Positions 18,571 to 30,144 of a stretch of DNA of 64,000 bases are shown in pieces. A model generated the notes under the pieces. That model worked only from the letters and a program-made list of their open reading frames with translations. It ran no database searches and was not told where the DNA came from. Every line of letters starts with the position of its first letter. Position 1 is the stretch's first letter. The position numbers and the translations under genes were made by a program. This DNA comes from Sphingobium chungbukense (GTDB lineage Bacteria > Pseudomonadota > Alphaproteobacteria > Sphingomonadales > Sphingomonadaceae), in NCBI RefSeq assembly GCF_001005725.1, contig NZ_LBIC01000001.1, positions 456,001 to 520,000 of the forward strand, written 5' to 3'.

Positions 18571-19465
18571 GGCGGCAGGCCCCCGGCTTCGCGCCCTTCC
18601 TCGCCGGTTCGATCGTCACCGTGGCGGTGCGCCCGGCGATCAGCTTCACCTCCGGGGGCACCTTGGTCAGCTTGACCCGTACCGGAATGCGTTGGGCCAG
18701 GCGCACCCAGGAAAAGGTCGGCTCGACCGTCGGCAGCAGGTTGCCGCTGTCGCTCCGGCTCGAATCATTGATGCCGTAGGCGATGCTGTCGACCCGCCCG
18801 TGCAGGTCCTGCTCCTCGCCCATCAACCGCACCGTCACCGGTGCGCCGATGCACACGATCGGCAGCTTGGTTTCCTCGAAATAGCCCTCGATCCGCAGGC
18901 TGTCGCGGTCGACCAGCGCCATGGCCTGCTGCCCGGCCGCGACGAAATCGCCCGGATGCAGGTCCAGGTTCGTGACCACACCGTTGACCGACGCCACCAC
19001 CTGGGTCCGCTTGAGGTTGAGCCCGGCGGCGTCCCGCGCGCTCATCGCCTCGGCCAGCGCGGCCTCCGCCGTCGCGACGCGCGCGACATTCTGCTCATGG
19101 GCTTCCTTCGCCACCAGATCGCCCAGCGCGACGTCGCGTGTCGCCTCGCGCCGCGCCTGACCCAACGTCGCCTTCGCGCTGGCGATCCGCGCCTCCGCCT
19201 GCTCCAGCGCCAGCGCATAGCGAGGCCGGTCGATCACGAACAGCAGGTCGCCCGCCTTCACCGCCTGATTGTCATGCACCGCAACGGAGGTGACGAGCCC
19301 GCCGATATCCGGGGTCACCCGAACCACATCGGCGCGCACGCGTCCGTCACGAGTCCAGGGGCTGCGTTCATAATGGTTCCACATCCACACCGCCACCAGC
19401 ACGGCGGCAATGACGATGACGATGGTGGCAGCACTCCTGATCAGCATGGCGGTAAGGCGGTTCAT
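18563..19465 (-). CDS. HlyD-family membrane fusion protein (AaeA/EmrA-like)
   Basis: This 300-residue protein has one N-terminal membrane anchor (AATIVIVIAAVLVAVWMW), then the biotinyl-lipoyl-like halves VRVTPDIGGLVTSVAVHDNQ and VASVNGVVTNLDLHPGDFV around a helical hairpin. It bridges the inner-membrane exporter to the outer-membrane factor. Together with the FUSC and DUF1656 genes the pattern matches AaeAB-type export of aromatic carboxylic acids, although the substrate cannot be read from sequence. Confidence 0.92.
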   Translation of the reverse strand: MNRLTAMLIRSAATIVIVIAAVLVAVWMWNHYERSPWTRDGRVRADVVRVTPDIGGLVTSVAVHDNQAVKAGDLLFVIDRPRYALALEQAEARIASAKATLGQARREATRDVALGDLVAKEAHEQNVARVATAEAALAEAMSARDAAGLNLKRTQVVASVNGVVTNLDLHPGDFVAAGQQAMALVDRDSLRIEGYFEETKLPIVCIGAPVTVRLMGEEQDLHGRVDSIAYGINDSSRSDSGNLLPTVEPTFSWVRLAQRIPVRVKLTKVPPEVKLIAGRTATVTIEPARKGAKPGACRHA

Positions 19466-19677
19466 AGACGGATTCCAAGGGAGGGAACGAGGATGGCGAG
19501 CGCACCCAGCATCAGCACGAAAATGCTGAGGTCGACCGCCGCCCGATAGGCAAGGAAACGATAGAGGCCGAGGGCGCCGATCAGCCGGGTTATGCCCCAG
19601 CTCAAGATCAGCGCGACCAGTGCCAGCAGCAACAGGGTCGGTACATAGACGCCCCCCAACGCAATTTCTCCGGTCAT
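19462..19677 (-). CDS. DUF1656 small membrane protein (AaeX-like)
   Basis: This 71-residue protein begins MTGEIALGGVYVPTLLLLAL (ATG at 19677) and has two membrane helices. DUF1656 proteins (AaeX) sit between FUSC transporters and their fusion proteins. ATGA overlaps exist at both ends (with the FUSC stop and the fusion-protein start). A longer overlapping frame to 20577 is shadow sequence. Confidence 0.9.
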   Translation of the reverse strand: MTGEIALGGVYVPTLLLLALVALILSWGITRLIGALGLYRFLAYRAAVDLSIFVLMLGALAILVPSLGIRL

Positions 19678-21734
19678 GCAGCGACCCTCCGATAGCCTTC
19701 GCTGTCGGGGAACAGGTTGCGGCGCAGGCTGACCAGCGCGAGGACCGCCTCCCGCCGGATCAGGCCGCTGGGATTGCGCGAGAGGTCGCCGATCGCCCGG
19801 TCGATGGCGTCCAGCAGGGCGGGCGGCGCGGGCTGGGGGGCGTGGGGATCCAGCCCGCGATAATGCATGCCCACGCCCGTCAGCACCTCGGCCAGCGGCG
19901 TCGCTTCCCCCACGGGCAGGTCCAGCCGCAATTGCCGCAGTTCGCCGATGGCGACACCGGTTCGCAGGTCGCGCAGCGCATCGTAAAGCGGCCGCCCGCT
20001 GTCCGACCGCGTAGCGGCCAGCCGTGGCGCGAGCAACGCAATGCGGTCCAGCATCCGGTTTATCCAGCCGCGCACGTCGGGCGGGGTCATCAGCGTGGCG
20101 CGATTGGCGATATCGTTCCAACCCGCGCGCATCGTCCGCCGGACCGCACCTTCGACGCCTGCCGACTGCAACAGCCCGGTCATGATGATCGCGAACCAGA
20201 GGCCGACCAATTGCGCCACGGTGCCGTTCGCGTAAAGCGCAAAGGCATCCCTGTAGCGATCCGACAGCAGCACCGGGCTGCCCAGCCCGAGTAATGTGGG
20301 CACAGCGATGCCGGCCCAGCGCGGCGACGCGATCATCGTCCCCAGCAGCAGCAGCATTGGCGCGTAGGCCGCCGCCAGCAGGGCAAATCCGTCGAGCCGG
20401 GGCATGATCGCATAGCCGTAGATCGCGCCCAGCAATGAAGCGGCGATGGTACCGATCATGAAGCCCTTGAGCGGCGCCAGTGGATTGTCGGACGCGGCGA
20501 AAAGCGAGAGGAACACGCCCGCCAGCATCACCGCCGTGCCGCCGTCCCGCCAGCCGCTGCCGATCCACAGGGCGCATCCCAGGGCGAGGGTGACGAAGGC
20601 GCCGAAGGCACCGCGCGCCGCCCTGGCATAATCCTTGTGCAGTTCGCGGCTGCGACGCCCCTCCAGCAATTCGCCGACGCGGGGGCTGACAGCTTCGCGC
20701 CTGTGTGTCACCATCTGGTCGTAAAGATCACGGCAATCGCGATGCGCCGCGATCAGGGCGGCCAGCCGCGCGAGCATGCTAAGACGCATCATGTCGGCCC
20801 AGCCCATTTCCGCCTGGGCCGCCGGCTCCAGGGCCGCGCAACGCGCGATCAAGGCGTCCGCCGCAACGGTGCGGGCCGCAATCTCATGGCCGGGGTTCAC
20901 GATCCAGGTGCGCGCATCGCCGATCAGCCCGGCGACCTTCGGCGGCACGATGCCGTCATTCGCGGCCTTGAGCATCGCCAGCCGGTCTTCCACCGCGGCC
21001 CCCAATGGCAGCAACAGGGAAAGCTGGTCCTGCATCGCACGCACCGTGCGGACGCGCGGCGCGAGGCGGGAAATGTCGAAGGGCAAATGCACCGACATCT
21101 GATGCAGTTCGGTAATGTCCTGCGCCAGACGACGACGCTCCTGCGCCAGTCCTTCCACCGGTTCGAGCGCAATGGCGTCATGCGACCAGCGTTCGGCGTC
21201 GCGCAGCATCGCCTCCACCCGCGCCAGCAGCAAATTGGTGATGGAACCGGGGAAAACGACACCATGGACAAGGCTGCCGCACAATATGCCGATGGTGATT
21301 TCCTGGACGCGCAGCGTGGCCACGGTGAAGATGGTCTGCGGCGTGTCGACGTCGGGAAAGACGATCAGGCAGGCGCTGTAGCCCGCCAGCACGAACATAT
21401 AGGAGCGCGGCGTGCGGTCGAGCAGGGAGACGAACACGCAGACGGCCAGCCACAACGCCATGGCGAGCGACAGCATTTCCGGCGCGTTGACCAGCGGCGG
21501 GACGACCGCCACCGAAAAGATCGCGCCGACCATCGTGCCGATGATGCGGAACACCGCCTTGGAAATCACCGCCCCGGCAAGCGGCTGGGCCACGATATAG
21601 CTGGTGAGGAACGCCCAATAGGGCCGCTCCAGCCCAATGCTGAGCGCGACGAAGAGCGCCAGCATCGCCGCGGCGAAGCATTTCAGGGAAAAGAGCGCGG
21701 CGGGCCAGCCGATACGCTCGCCAAAGGCGATCAT
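19674..21734 (-). CDS. FUSC/AaeB-family inner-membrane exporter
   Basis: This 686-residue protein has two membrane halves of about five helices each, seen as SLKCFAAAMLALFVALSIGL, PYWAFLTSYIVAQPLAGAVI and, after a cytosolic region, GAFGAFVTLALGCALWIGSG. It is the pump of the operon, exporting probably aromatic acids or drugs via the fusion protein and outer-membrane factor encoded next. The operon order is FUSC, DUF1656, fusion protein, outer-membrane factor, with a MarR gene 42 bp upstream on the same strand. Confidence 0.92.
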   Translation of the reverse strand: MIAFGERIGWPAALFSLKCFAAAMLALFVALSIGLERPYWAFLTSYIVAQPLAGAVISKAVFRIIGTMVGAIFSVAVVPPLVNAPEMLSLAMALWLAVCVFVSLLDRTPRSYMFVLAGYSACLIVFPDVDTPQTIFTVATLRVQEITIGILCGSLVHGVVFPGSITNLLLARVEAMLRDAERWSHDAIALEPVEGLAQERRRLAQDITELHQMSVHLPFDISRLAPRVRTVRAMQDQLSLLLPLGAAVEDRLAMLKAANDGIVPPKVAGLIGDARTWIVNPGHEIAARTVAADALIARCAALEPAAQAEMGWADMMRLSMLARLAALIAAHRDCRDLYDQMVTHRREAVSPRVGELLEGRRSRELHKDYARAARGAFGAFVTLALGCALWIGSGWRDGGTAVMLAGVFLSLFAASDNPLAPLKGFMIGTIAASLLGAIYGYAIMPRLDGFALLAAAYAPMLLLLGTMIASPRWAGIAVPTLLGLGSPVLLSDRYRDAFALYANGTVAQLVGLWFAIIMTGLLQSAGVEGAVRRTMRAGWNDIANRATLMTPPDVRGWINRMLDRIALLAPRLAATRSDSGRPLYDALRDLRTGVAIGELRQLRLDLPVGEATPLAEVLTGVGMHYRGLDPHAPQPAPPALLDAIDRAIGDLSRNPSGLIRREAVLALVSLRRNLFPDSEGYRRVAA

Positions 21735-21776
21735 CTCGGCGCTCGCATCATCATGGCGCTCATATCGGACCAGCCA

Positions 21777-22226
21777 TCAGGACTGTCCTCTCCGTTCCCC
21801 CATACGCCGTTCCAGCAGGCTCAGCATGTTGACGGCAATCTCGATCGCGGCGTCGGGGACGCCGTCGAGCAGCTCGCGCCGCAGATTATCCAGCCTGGCT
21901 TCGATCTGTCCCACGAGTTCCTGCCCCTCCGGCGTGAAGGCGACTCGGTTCGAACGGCGATCATCCGGGTTGGGCACGCGCTCGACAAGTCCCGCGGCCT
22001 GCAACTGGTCCAGCGTCCGCACCAGCGAAGGCTGGGCGATGCCCAGTTCTTCCGCCAGATCCGCCTGCCGCATATCCGGACCCAGCCGGTCGAGATAGAT
22101 CAGACACCATCCCGCGCTGTTCGACACGCCCAGTTCGGCAAGCGCAAGATCGGCAAGCTGCCGCCACTGACGCGCCACCTGCGGCATTTTATGTGCCAGC
22201 GCGCGTTTCAATTCCGAAGGGGACAT
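21777..22226 (-). CDS. MarR-family regulator of the efflux operon
   Basis: This 149-residue winged-helix protein contains MRQADLAEELGIAQPSLVRT (HTH) and VERVPNPDDRRSNRVAFTPE (wing with the DxRxxR pattern), the MarR/SlyA hallmark. It is transcribed with the exporter operon and likely represses it until a phenolic ligand binds. A near-palindromic AT-rich site just upstream of its start is the likely operator. Confidence 0.92.
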   Translation of the reverse strand: MSPSELKRALAHKMPQVARQWRQLADLALAELGVSNSAGWCLIYLDRLGPDMRQADLAEELGIAQPSLVRTLDQLQAAGLVERVPNPDDRRSNRVAFTPEGQELVGQIEARLDNLRRELLDGVPDAAIEIAVNMLSLLERRMGERRGQS

Positions 22227-22231
22227 TTTTC

Positions 22232-22247
22232 TTAGATAGCTAACTAA
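22232..22247 (-). promoter_or_regulatory. Candidate MarR operator
   Basis: TTAGATAGCTAACTAA is a 16-bp palindrome with one mismatched pair, a form and length typical of MarR/SlyA operators. It ends six bases before the MarR start codon, so a bound regulator would block its own transcript. Confidence 0.6.
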
Positions 22248-22325
22248 TATCTTGGGTCAACAGATTCGTTTCGATCCGCGCCCAATTCCCATCCCGACCG
22301 CATCAGACCGGTTTTCGATGGCACG

Positions 22326-22358
22326 AAAAAGGGCCGGGAACTTCGCGGTTCCCGGCCC
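22326..22358 (-). terminator. Intrinsic terminator of the 22379 gene
   Basis: GGGCCGGGAAC and GTTCCCGGCCC form an 11-bp stem, followed on the minus strand by five T. It ends the small gene that stops at 22379. The rest of the gap to the MarR gene shows only its AT-rich promoter. Confidence 0.88.
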
Positions 22359-22378
22359 GTTTAAACTTCGCCGTCCAT

Positions 22379-22681
22379 TCAGTTCCGGCGCGTACCCGAA
22401 AAACCCGCGGCACCGAATGCGCCGAGCTGCATCGTCCCGGTGATGCTGTCCCCGCTGACCTCGGCCTCGCATTCGAGGGTCATCGGCATGGGGATGGTCA
22501 TGTTCATCTTCCAGCTCAGCTTGTTGCCGTCGACCTTGCCCTCGGCCACGTCGAGCGAACCCATCATGCCGGCAAAAGTGCCATGGAAGCTGTCGCCCGA
22601 ACTGATGACGGTCAACACACCGTTCTGGTCGCCCATCGGCGTCTTCGCCACGCAATCATAGGCACCGTCCACTGCCGCCAT
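22379..22681 (-). CDS. Hypothetical protein, small beta-rich domain
   Basis: This 100-residue protein has no signal peptide and starts MAAVDGAYDCVAKTPMGDQN. Alternating patterns such as GVLTVISSGDSFHGTFAGMM and KLSWKMNMTIPMPMTLECEA suggest an antiparallel beta barrel or sandwich. I recognise no function. It follows the M16 protease in reverse order on the same strand after a 23-bp gap and has its own terminator. Confidence 0.75.
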   Translation of the reverse strand: MAAVDGAYDCVAKTPMGDQNGVLTVISSGDSFHGTFAGMMGSLDVAEGKVDGNKLSWKMNMTIPMPMTLECEAEVSGDSITGTMQLGAFGAAGFSGTRRN

Positions 22682-22704
22682 AGCACTTCTCCTTTACGTA
22701 ATCG

Positions 22705-25584
22705 TCAATCGGCCAATGTGCCCATTTCCACCGGAAGGCCAACGACGTCAAGCTGTGGTTTCACGAGTTTCGCGTCGCCCACGACGACCCAGATCAGCCG
22801 GTCGGGATTGATCGCCTCCCGGGCCGCCTTGTCGAGATCGGCGGCGGTCATCGCGCGGTAGACGCCCGGCAGGCTGGCATAATAATCGTCCGGCCGCCCC
22901 AGCATCCGGTTGCGCATCATCGCGCCCAGCAGGTCGGAGGAGGTTTCGAAGCTGCCGGGCAGCGACAATATCTGGCTGTTGATCGTCTGGTTGCGTTCCG
23001 CCTCGGTCGTGCCCTTGGCGGTCAGGAAGTCGCTGATATCCTTGCGCGCGGCGACGATGGATTCGCCGGTCTTGTCGGTCTGCACCGGGGCATAGACCAG
23101 CAGCGGGATCGTTTCCTTGACGCCCGGCAACCCGGTTCCGGCATAATAGGCCCAGCCCTTGCTCTCGCGCAGGTCCATGATGAGGCGCGAGGTCGAGCTG
23201 CCGCCCAATACTTCATTGGCGGTGATCAGAGTCACGGGATTGTCGGTGCCCGCCTTGTTGGTGAGCAGGCCGGCGAGGATCATCGACTGCGGGCTTTGCG
23301 GCTTGTCGACCAGGATGATCCGCGACGGCCGCATCATGCGGTCCATGCGGAACAGCTTGGTGCCCTTGGCGACCTTCGGCGCTTTCCAGTCGCCGAAACG
23401 CTTTTCGAGCAGCGGCATCACGTCGGCCAGGGTGGTGTCGCCGGTCACGAAGATGGTCGCATTGTCGGGCCGCAGCCATTTGTCATGGAAGGCGACCAGA
23501 TCAGCCCGCGTCACGGCCTTGACCCCGCTTTCCGTGCCGGAACCGGTGAAGGGAATGCCATAGGGATGCGCCTGACCATAGAGCAGCGGCGGCAGCAGGC
23601 GCTGCGCGATCGGCATGGGTTCGGTCTTTTCCGCCTTGATGCGGGTGAGCACCTGCCCGCGCAGGCGCTCCACCTCGGTCGGCGCGAAGGCGGGATTACG
23701 GATCACGTCGGCCAGCAGGCCCAGCGACGCATCCAGATTGGGCTTCAGCGCATAGAGCCCCACATTGGTGGCATCCATGCCGTTGCCCGCGCTGATCGAG
23801 GCGCCCAGCCGTTCCTGTTCTTCGGCGATCTGGACCGAACTGCGGGTGGTCGTGCCTTCGTCCAGCAGTGCGGTCGTCAGTCCCGCCGTGCCCAGCTTCG
23901 CCTTGTCGTCGGCGGCATTGCCGGCATCGAAGGACACCGACACCCGCACCACCGGCACCGTCGCCCGGCGCGCGAAGACGACGGGAATGCCGTTCTTGAG
24001 CGTCGCATGCTCGACGGCCGGGAATTCCAGATCCTTGACCGGCTCGATCCCCGGTTCGGCGATCTTGGTGGGCGGCGGCGGGGTCACCGCAACCGGCGCG
24101 GGCTTCTTGGGATCGCGGAAATAGGCCGGATGATGGGTCGCATTGCCCGCCAGCGCATTATCCTCGGCCGACCGTTCGCCCGGCGCCACGGTCAGGCGGA
24201 ACACCGGCCGCGACAGCCATTTGCGCGCCGCCTCGCTCACCGACTGCGGTGTGGCGGCGGCGGCGGCCTCCAAGTCCTGCTTATATTTCGCCGGATCATT
24301 GGAATAGACCGCCCCCTCGGCCAGCGTCACCGCCTTGCCGCTGAAACCGCCCACCTTCTCCAGACCGCCGATCGTGCCGGAAAGCTGCTGCGTCGCGGCG
24401 CGCTGTACCTCGTCCGCGCTCGGTCCCTTGGCGAGATAATCGGCAAGCAGCTGGTCCAGCCGCTTGCCGACGGCCACCGGGTCCTGCCCTGGCTTCACAT
24501 CGACCGTGATCTCGGCGATGGAGAGCTTCTCGAAGGGCTGGATGCTGGCCTTCACCCCCACGGCGACCTTCTCGTCCCGCACGAGGATATTGTCGAGCCG
24601 CGAGGATTTGAGGCCGCCAAATACCGCCATCGCGAGATTGAGTTGCGTCAGATCGTCGGAATTGACGCCCGGCACGATCCAGTTGCGATAGAGCCGGGTG
24701 GCCGCCACATTGTCGTGCATCACCTTTTCGACATCCTGCCCCAGCGTCGGGACCGTCGCATCCACATCCTTGGGTGCGGGGCCGGCAGGGATGTTGCCGA
24801 ACCACTTTTCCACCTTCGCCTTCGCCGTCGGCACGTCGATGTCGCCCGCCAGCACCAGCACCGCGTTGTTAGGGCCGTAATGCGTCTTGAACCAGGTCTG
24901 CACGTCGGCCAGGCTGGCCGCGTTGAGGTCCGCCATCGAACCGATGGTCGAATGGCGATAGGGATGCCCCTCCGGCAGCATCGCGGCGAGCTGCGCATAT
25001 TCGACCAGGCCATAGGGCTCATTCTCGCCCATGCGCTTTTCGTTCTGGACGACGCCGCGCTGGGTATCGAGCTTGGTCTGGGTGACCGCGCCCAGCAGAT
25101 GGCCCATACGGTCGGATTCCAGGAACAGCGCCCGGTCGAGCGCGCCGGTCGGCACCGTTTCGAAATAATTGGTGCGATCGAACCAGGTCGTGCCGTTCCA
25201 GTCGGTCGCGCCGATATCCTCCAGCCGCCCGAAAAACGGCCCGTCGGCATTTTCCGAACCATAGAACATCAGATGTTCGAAGAGATGGGCGAACCCGGTC
25301 TTGCCCGCCGGTTCGAAGCGCGATCCGACATGATACCAGATCGATACGCCGACGACCGGCGCCTTGCGGTCGGTGTGAACGATGACGCGCAGGCCGTTTT
25401 TCAGCGTGAATTCCTCGTAGGGAATGTTCACCGCCGCCACCAGGCTGGAGAGCGGCGCGGGCGCGGCCACGCCGGTTGCCGCGGGCGCCTTCGGCGCCGC
25501 CACCGCCGGCATGGTCGGCAGGAGAGTGAGCGAGGACAGGCCCAACATCAGGGCTACCCGGCAGGAAAATGGGGAAAAGGTCAT
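22705..25584 (-). CDS. M16 zinc metallopeptidase, tandem-domain, exported
   Basis: This is 959 residues from ATG at 25584: signal peptide (VALMLGLSSLTLLPTMPAVA), then an active M16 domain with inverted zinc motif HLFEH in AGKTGFAHLFEHLMF and the later glutamate in VVQNEKR. A second M16 half (VSVSFDAGNAADDKAKLGTA) lacks the HxxEH motif, as usual for pitrilysin-like pairs. It should degrade peptides in the periplasm. The extra 40 residues of the longer frame are upstream sequence. It is divergent to the M28 peptidase with 149 bp between them. Confidence 0.94.
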   Translation of the reverse strand: MTFSPFSCRVALMLGLSSLTLLPTMPAVAAPKAPAATGVAAPAPLSSLVAAVNIPYEEFTLKNGLRVIVHTDRKAPVVGVSIWYHVGSRFEPAGKTGFAHLFEHLMFYGSENADGPFFGRLEDIGATDWNGTTWFDRTNYFETVPTGALDRALFLESDRMGHLLGAVTQTKLDTQRGVVQNEKRMGENEPYGLVEYAQLAAMLPEGHPYRHSTIGSMADLNAASLADVQTWFKTHYGPNNAVLVLAGDIDVPTAKAKVEKWFGNIPAGPAPKDVDATVPTLGQDVEKVMHDNVAATRLYRNWIVPGVNSDDLTQLNLAMAVFGGLKSSRLDNILVRDEKVAVGVKASIQPFEKLSIAEITVDVKPGQDPVAVGKRLDQLLADYLAKGPSADEVQRAATQQLSGTIGGLEKVGGFSGKAVTLAEGAVYSNDPAKYKQDLEAAAAATPQSVSEAARKWLSRPVFRLTVAPGERSAEDNALAGNATHHPAYFRDPKKPAPVAVTPPPPTKIAEPGIEPVKDLEFPAVEHATLKNGIPVVFARRATVPVVRVSVSFDAGNAADDKAKLGTAGLTTALLDEGTTTRSSVQIAEEQERLGASISAGNGMDATNVGLYALKPNLDASLGLLADVIRNPAFAPTEVERLRGQVLTRIKAEKTEPMPIAQRLLPPLLYGQAHPYGIPFTGSGTESGVKAVTRADLVAFHDKWLRPDNATIFVTGDTTLADVMPLLEKRFGDWKAPKVAKGTKLFRMDRMMRPSRIILVDKPQSPQSMILAGLLTNKAGTDNPVTLITANEVLGGSSTSRLIMDLRESKGWAYYAGTGLPGVKETIPLLVYAPVQTDKTGESIVAARKDISDFLTAKGTTEAERNQTINSQILSLPGSFETSSDLLGAMMRNRMLGRPDDYYASLPGVYRAMTAADLDKAAREAINPDRLIWVVVGDAKLVKPQLDVVGLPVEMGTLAD

Positions 25585-25733
25585 GAGCGCCTCATGAAGG
25601 ACAATAGATCGGCGGGCAGCATAGCGAGGCGTTTTAGACGCGCAACACGCATATGGGGCAAGACATGGGCTGGACAGGCGAAACCGGCACGTTAGGCTCC
25701 CCATTCGACCATAAAAGAGAGGTTTCGCACCCG

Positions 25734-27368
25734 ATGCGCCTTCGCTCCTTCGCCTTCGCTTCCTCCCTCGCCCTTGCGCTTGCCACCCCCAGCCTCGCCT
25801 CTGCCGAAACCGGCCCCGCCATCACGGGGGAAGCCATCCGTGCCGATATCGGCTTCCTGGCCGACGATCTGCTCGAAGGCCGCGATGCCGGGACGCGCGG
25901 CTATGACATCGCCGCGCGCTATGTCGCAGCGCGGTTCGAAACATTGGGCCTGCAACAGGCCGTACCCAATAGCTGGTATCAACCGGTGACGCTCGCCGTC
26001 GCACAGCTCGACAAAGCGTCCCCGCCTTCGCTCACCATCGGGGACAGGCGCTTCGCCAATGGCGAAGACGTCGCGATCGCCGCGTTCGGCCGCGAACTAC
26101 GCCAGAGCATCGGAGCGCAGGCGGTGTTCGTGGGATACGGCCTGAAATCCGATCGGGAGAAGATCGACGACTATGCGGGCCTTGATCTCAAGGGCAAGTT
26201 CGCGGTCGCACTTTCCGGTTCGCCGATCGGCATGCCGAGCGAGATCGGCGCGCATCTCGCCTCCGAAAAGGCACTGGCCGCGCAGCAGGCGGGCGCGATC
26301 GGCCTGATCACCATCCCCACCGCCAGCTATCTCAACCGCACGGCCTGGGAGAAGCTGCGCGAGCGGGCGCAGAGCCCGACAGTGAGCTGGCTCGACGCAT
26401 CGGGCCAACCCTATGTCCGCACCCCGGCCATTCGCGGCACCGGGACCGTGACCGGGGCGGCGGCCGAGGCGCTGCTCGCCGGGTCGGGCAAGACCCTGGC
26501 CATGATCCGCGCGCAGGCGGAGAAGAAGGGCGCGCGGCCAAGGGGCTTCGCGCTCAAGCCCAGCGTCCGGATCGACCGGACCAGCACCGTCGAGACGGCG
26601 CCCAGCCGCAATGTGCTGGCGGTGCTGCCCGGTTCCGATCCGGCGCTGGCCGGGGAATATGTGCTGCTGATGGCCCATCTCGACCATCTGGGAGTCAAGG
26701 AAAGCGCCCAGGGGCCGGACAAGATCTATAATGGCGCGATGGACAATGCCTCCGGCGTGGCGACCATGCTGGCGGTGGCGAAGGCCTTTGCGCAAAGCGG
26801 GGAACGGCCGAAGCGCTCCATCCTGTTCGCGGCGGTGACGGCGGAAGAAGATGGACTGTTGGGGTCGCAGTTCCTGGCGAAGAATCCCGTGCTGCCGCAG
26901 GGCGCGAAGCTGGTCGGCGTGGTCAATCTGGACATGCCGATCCTGACCTATGATTTCCAGGATGTGGTGGCGTTCGGCGCGGAGCATTCAACCCTTGGCC
27001 CGATCGTGGAGAAGGCCGCCAGGGCGGAGGGCGTCTCGCTATCGCCCGATCCGTTGCCCGCCGAGGGGCTGTTCACCCGGTCCGACCATTATCGCTTCGT
27101 GCAGGAAGGGGTGCCGGCGGTGTTCCTGATGACCGGATTCGCCGGGCCGGGACGGGAAGCGTTCGAACATTTCCTCAAGACCGACTATCACCAGCCCTCC
27201 GACCAGATGAGCCTGCCCTTCCACTGGGAGGCGGCGGCCAAGTTCGCCAAGGTCAACTATGCCATCGCCCGCGAGATTGCCGATGAGCCGGAGGCACCGC
27301 GCTGGTACAAGGGGGATTTCTTCGGAGATGCCTTTGCGCCGGGTGTGCCCAAGGCGGTGAAACCATGA
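25734..27368 (+). CDS. M28 family zinc aminopeptidase, exported
   Basis: This is 544 residues from ATG at 25734: signal peptide (AFASSLALALATPSLASA), PA-domain-like insertion in the middle (GYGLKSDREKIDDYAGLDLK), then the M28 core: LLMAHLDHLG (His ligand), NGAMDNASGVATMLAVAKAF (bridging Asp), VTAEEDGLLGSQ (catalytic Glu) and a C-terminal TDYHQPSDQ His. It removes N-terminal residues from peptides, probably in the periplasm or outside. Paired with the divergent M16 protease it suggests a peptide-use locus. Confidence 0.93.
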   Translation: MRLRSFAFASSLALALATPSLASAETGPAITGEAIRADIGFLADDLLEGRDAGTRGYDIAARYVAARFETLGLQQAVPNSWYQPVTLAVAQLDKASPPSLTIGDRRFANGEDVAIAAFGRELRQSIGAQAVFVGYGLKSDREKIDDYAGLDLKGKFAVALSGSPIGMPSEIGAHLASEKALAAQQAGAIGLITIPTASYLNRTAWEKLRERAQSPTVSWLDASGQPYVRTPAIRGTGTVTGAAAEALLAGSGKTLAMIRAQAEKKGARPRGFALKPSVRIDRTSTVETAPSRNVLAVLPGSDPALAGEYVLLMAHLDHLGVKESAQGPDKIYNGAMDNASGVATMLAVAKAFAQSGERPKRSILFAAVTAEEDGLLGSQFLAKNPVLPQGAKLVGVVNLDMPILTYDFQDVVAFGAEHSTLGPIVEKAARAEGVSLSPDPLPAEGLFTRSDHYRFVQEGVPAVFLMTGFAGPGREAFEHFLKTDYHQPSDQMSLPFHWEAAAKFAKVNYAIAREIADEPEAPRWYKGDFFGDAFAPGVPKAVKP

Positions 27369-27484
27369 ACCTCGTCGCGAATTGAACACGGTTAGGGATA
27401 TTTGCGTAGCGCCCCTTGTGTTGCTTTTATGCAACATTACATCGTGACCAGTTTCACGAAGGGCCAAATTCGCAAGGGGACGTT

Positions 27485-30064
<2,580 letters not shown>

Positions 30065-30084
30065 CCGTCCCTCGCTTCCCATAG

Positions 30085-30123
30085 AAAAAGGGGGCGCTTC
30101 CGATGGGAAGCGCCCCCTTTTTT
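30085..30123. terminator. Bidirectional terminator between clpB and the TonB receptor
   Basis: GGGGGCGCTTCC and GGAAGCGCCCCC form a 12-bp stem with a 4-base loop, with five A before and six T after, so it can end both converging transcripts. Confidence 0.93.
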
Positions 30124-30144
30124 ATCAGGATCGTAGACGATCGA

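Noticed and set aside
23296..25695. 799-residue open frame antisense to the M16 peptidase
   Set aside because: Composition is Arg/His/Gln-rich shadow sequence with no domain; the opposite strand is a clear protease.
27369..27484. Sigma-32 promoter before clpB
   Set aside because: CTTG-like words are present, but no -10 match at the proper spacing was convincing.
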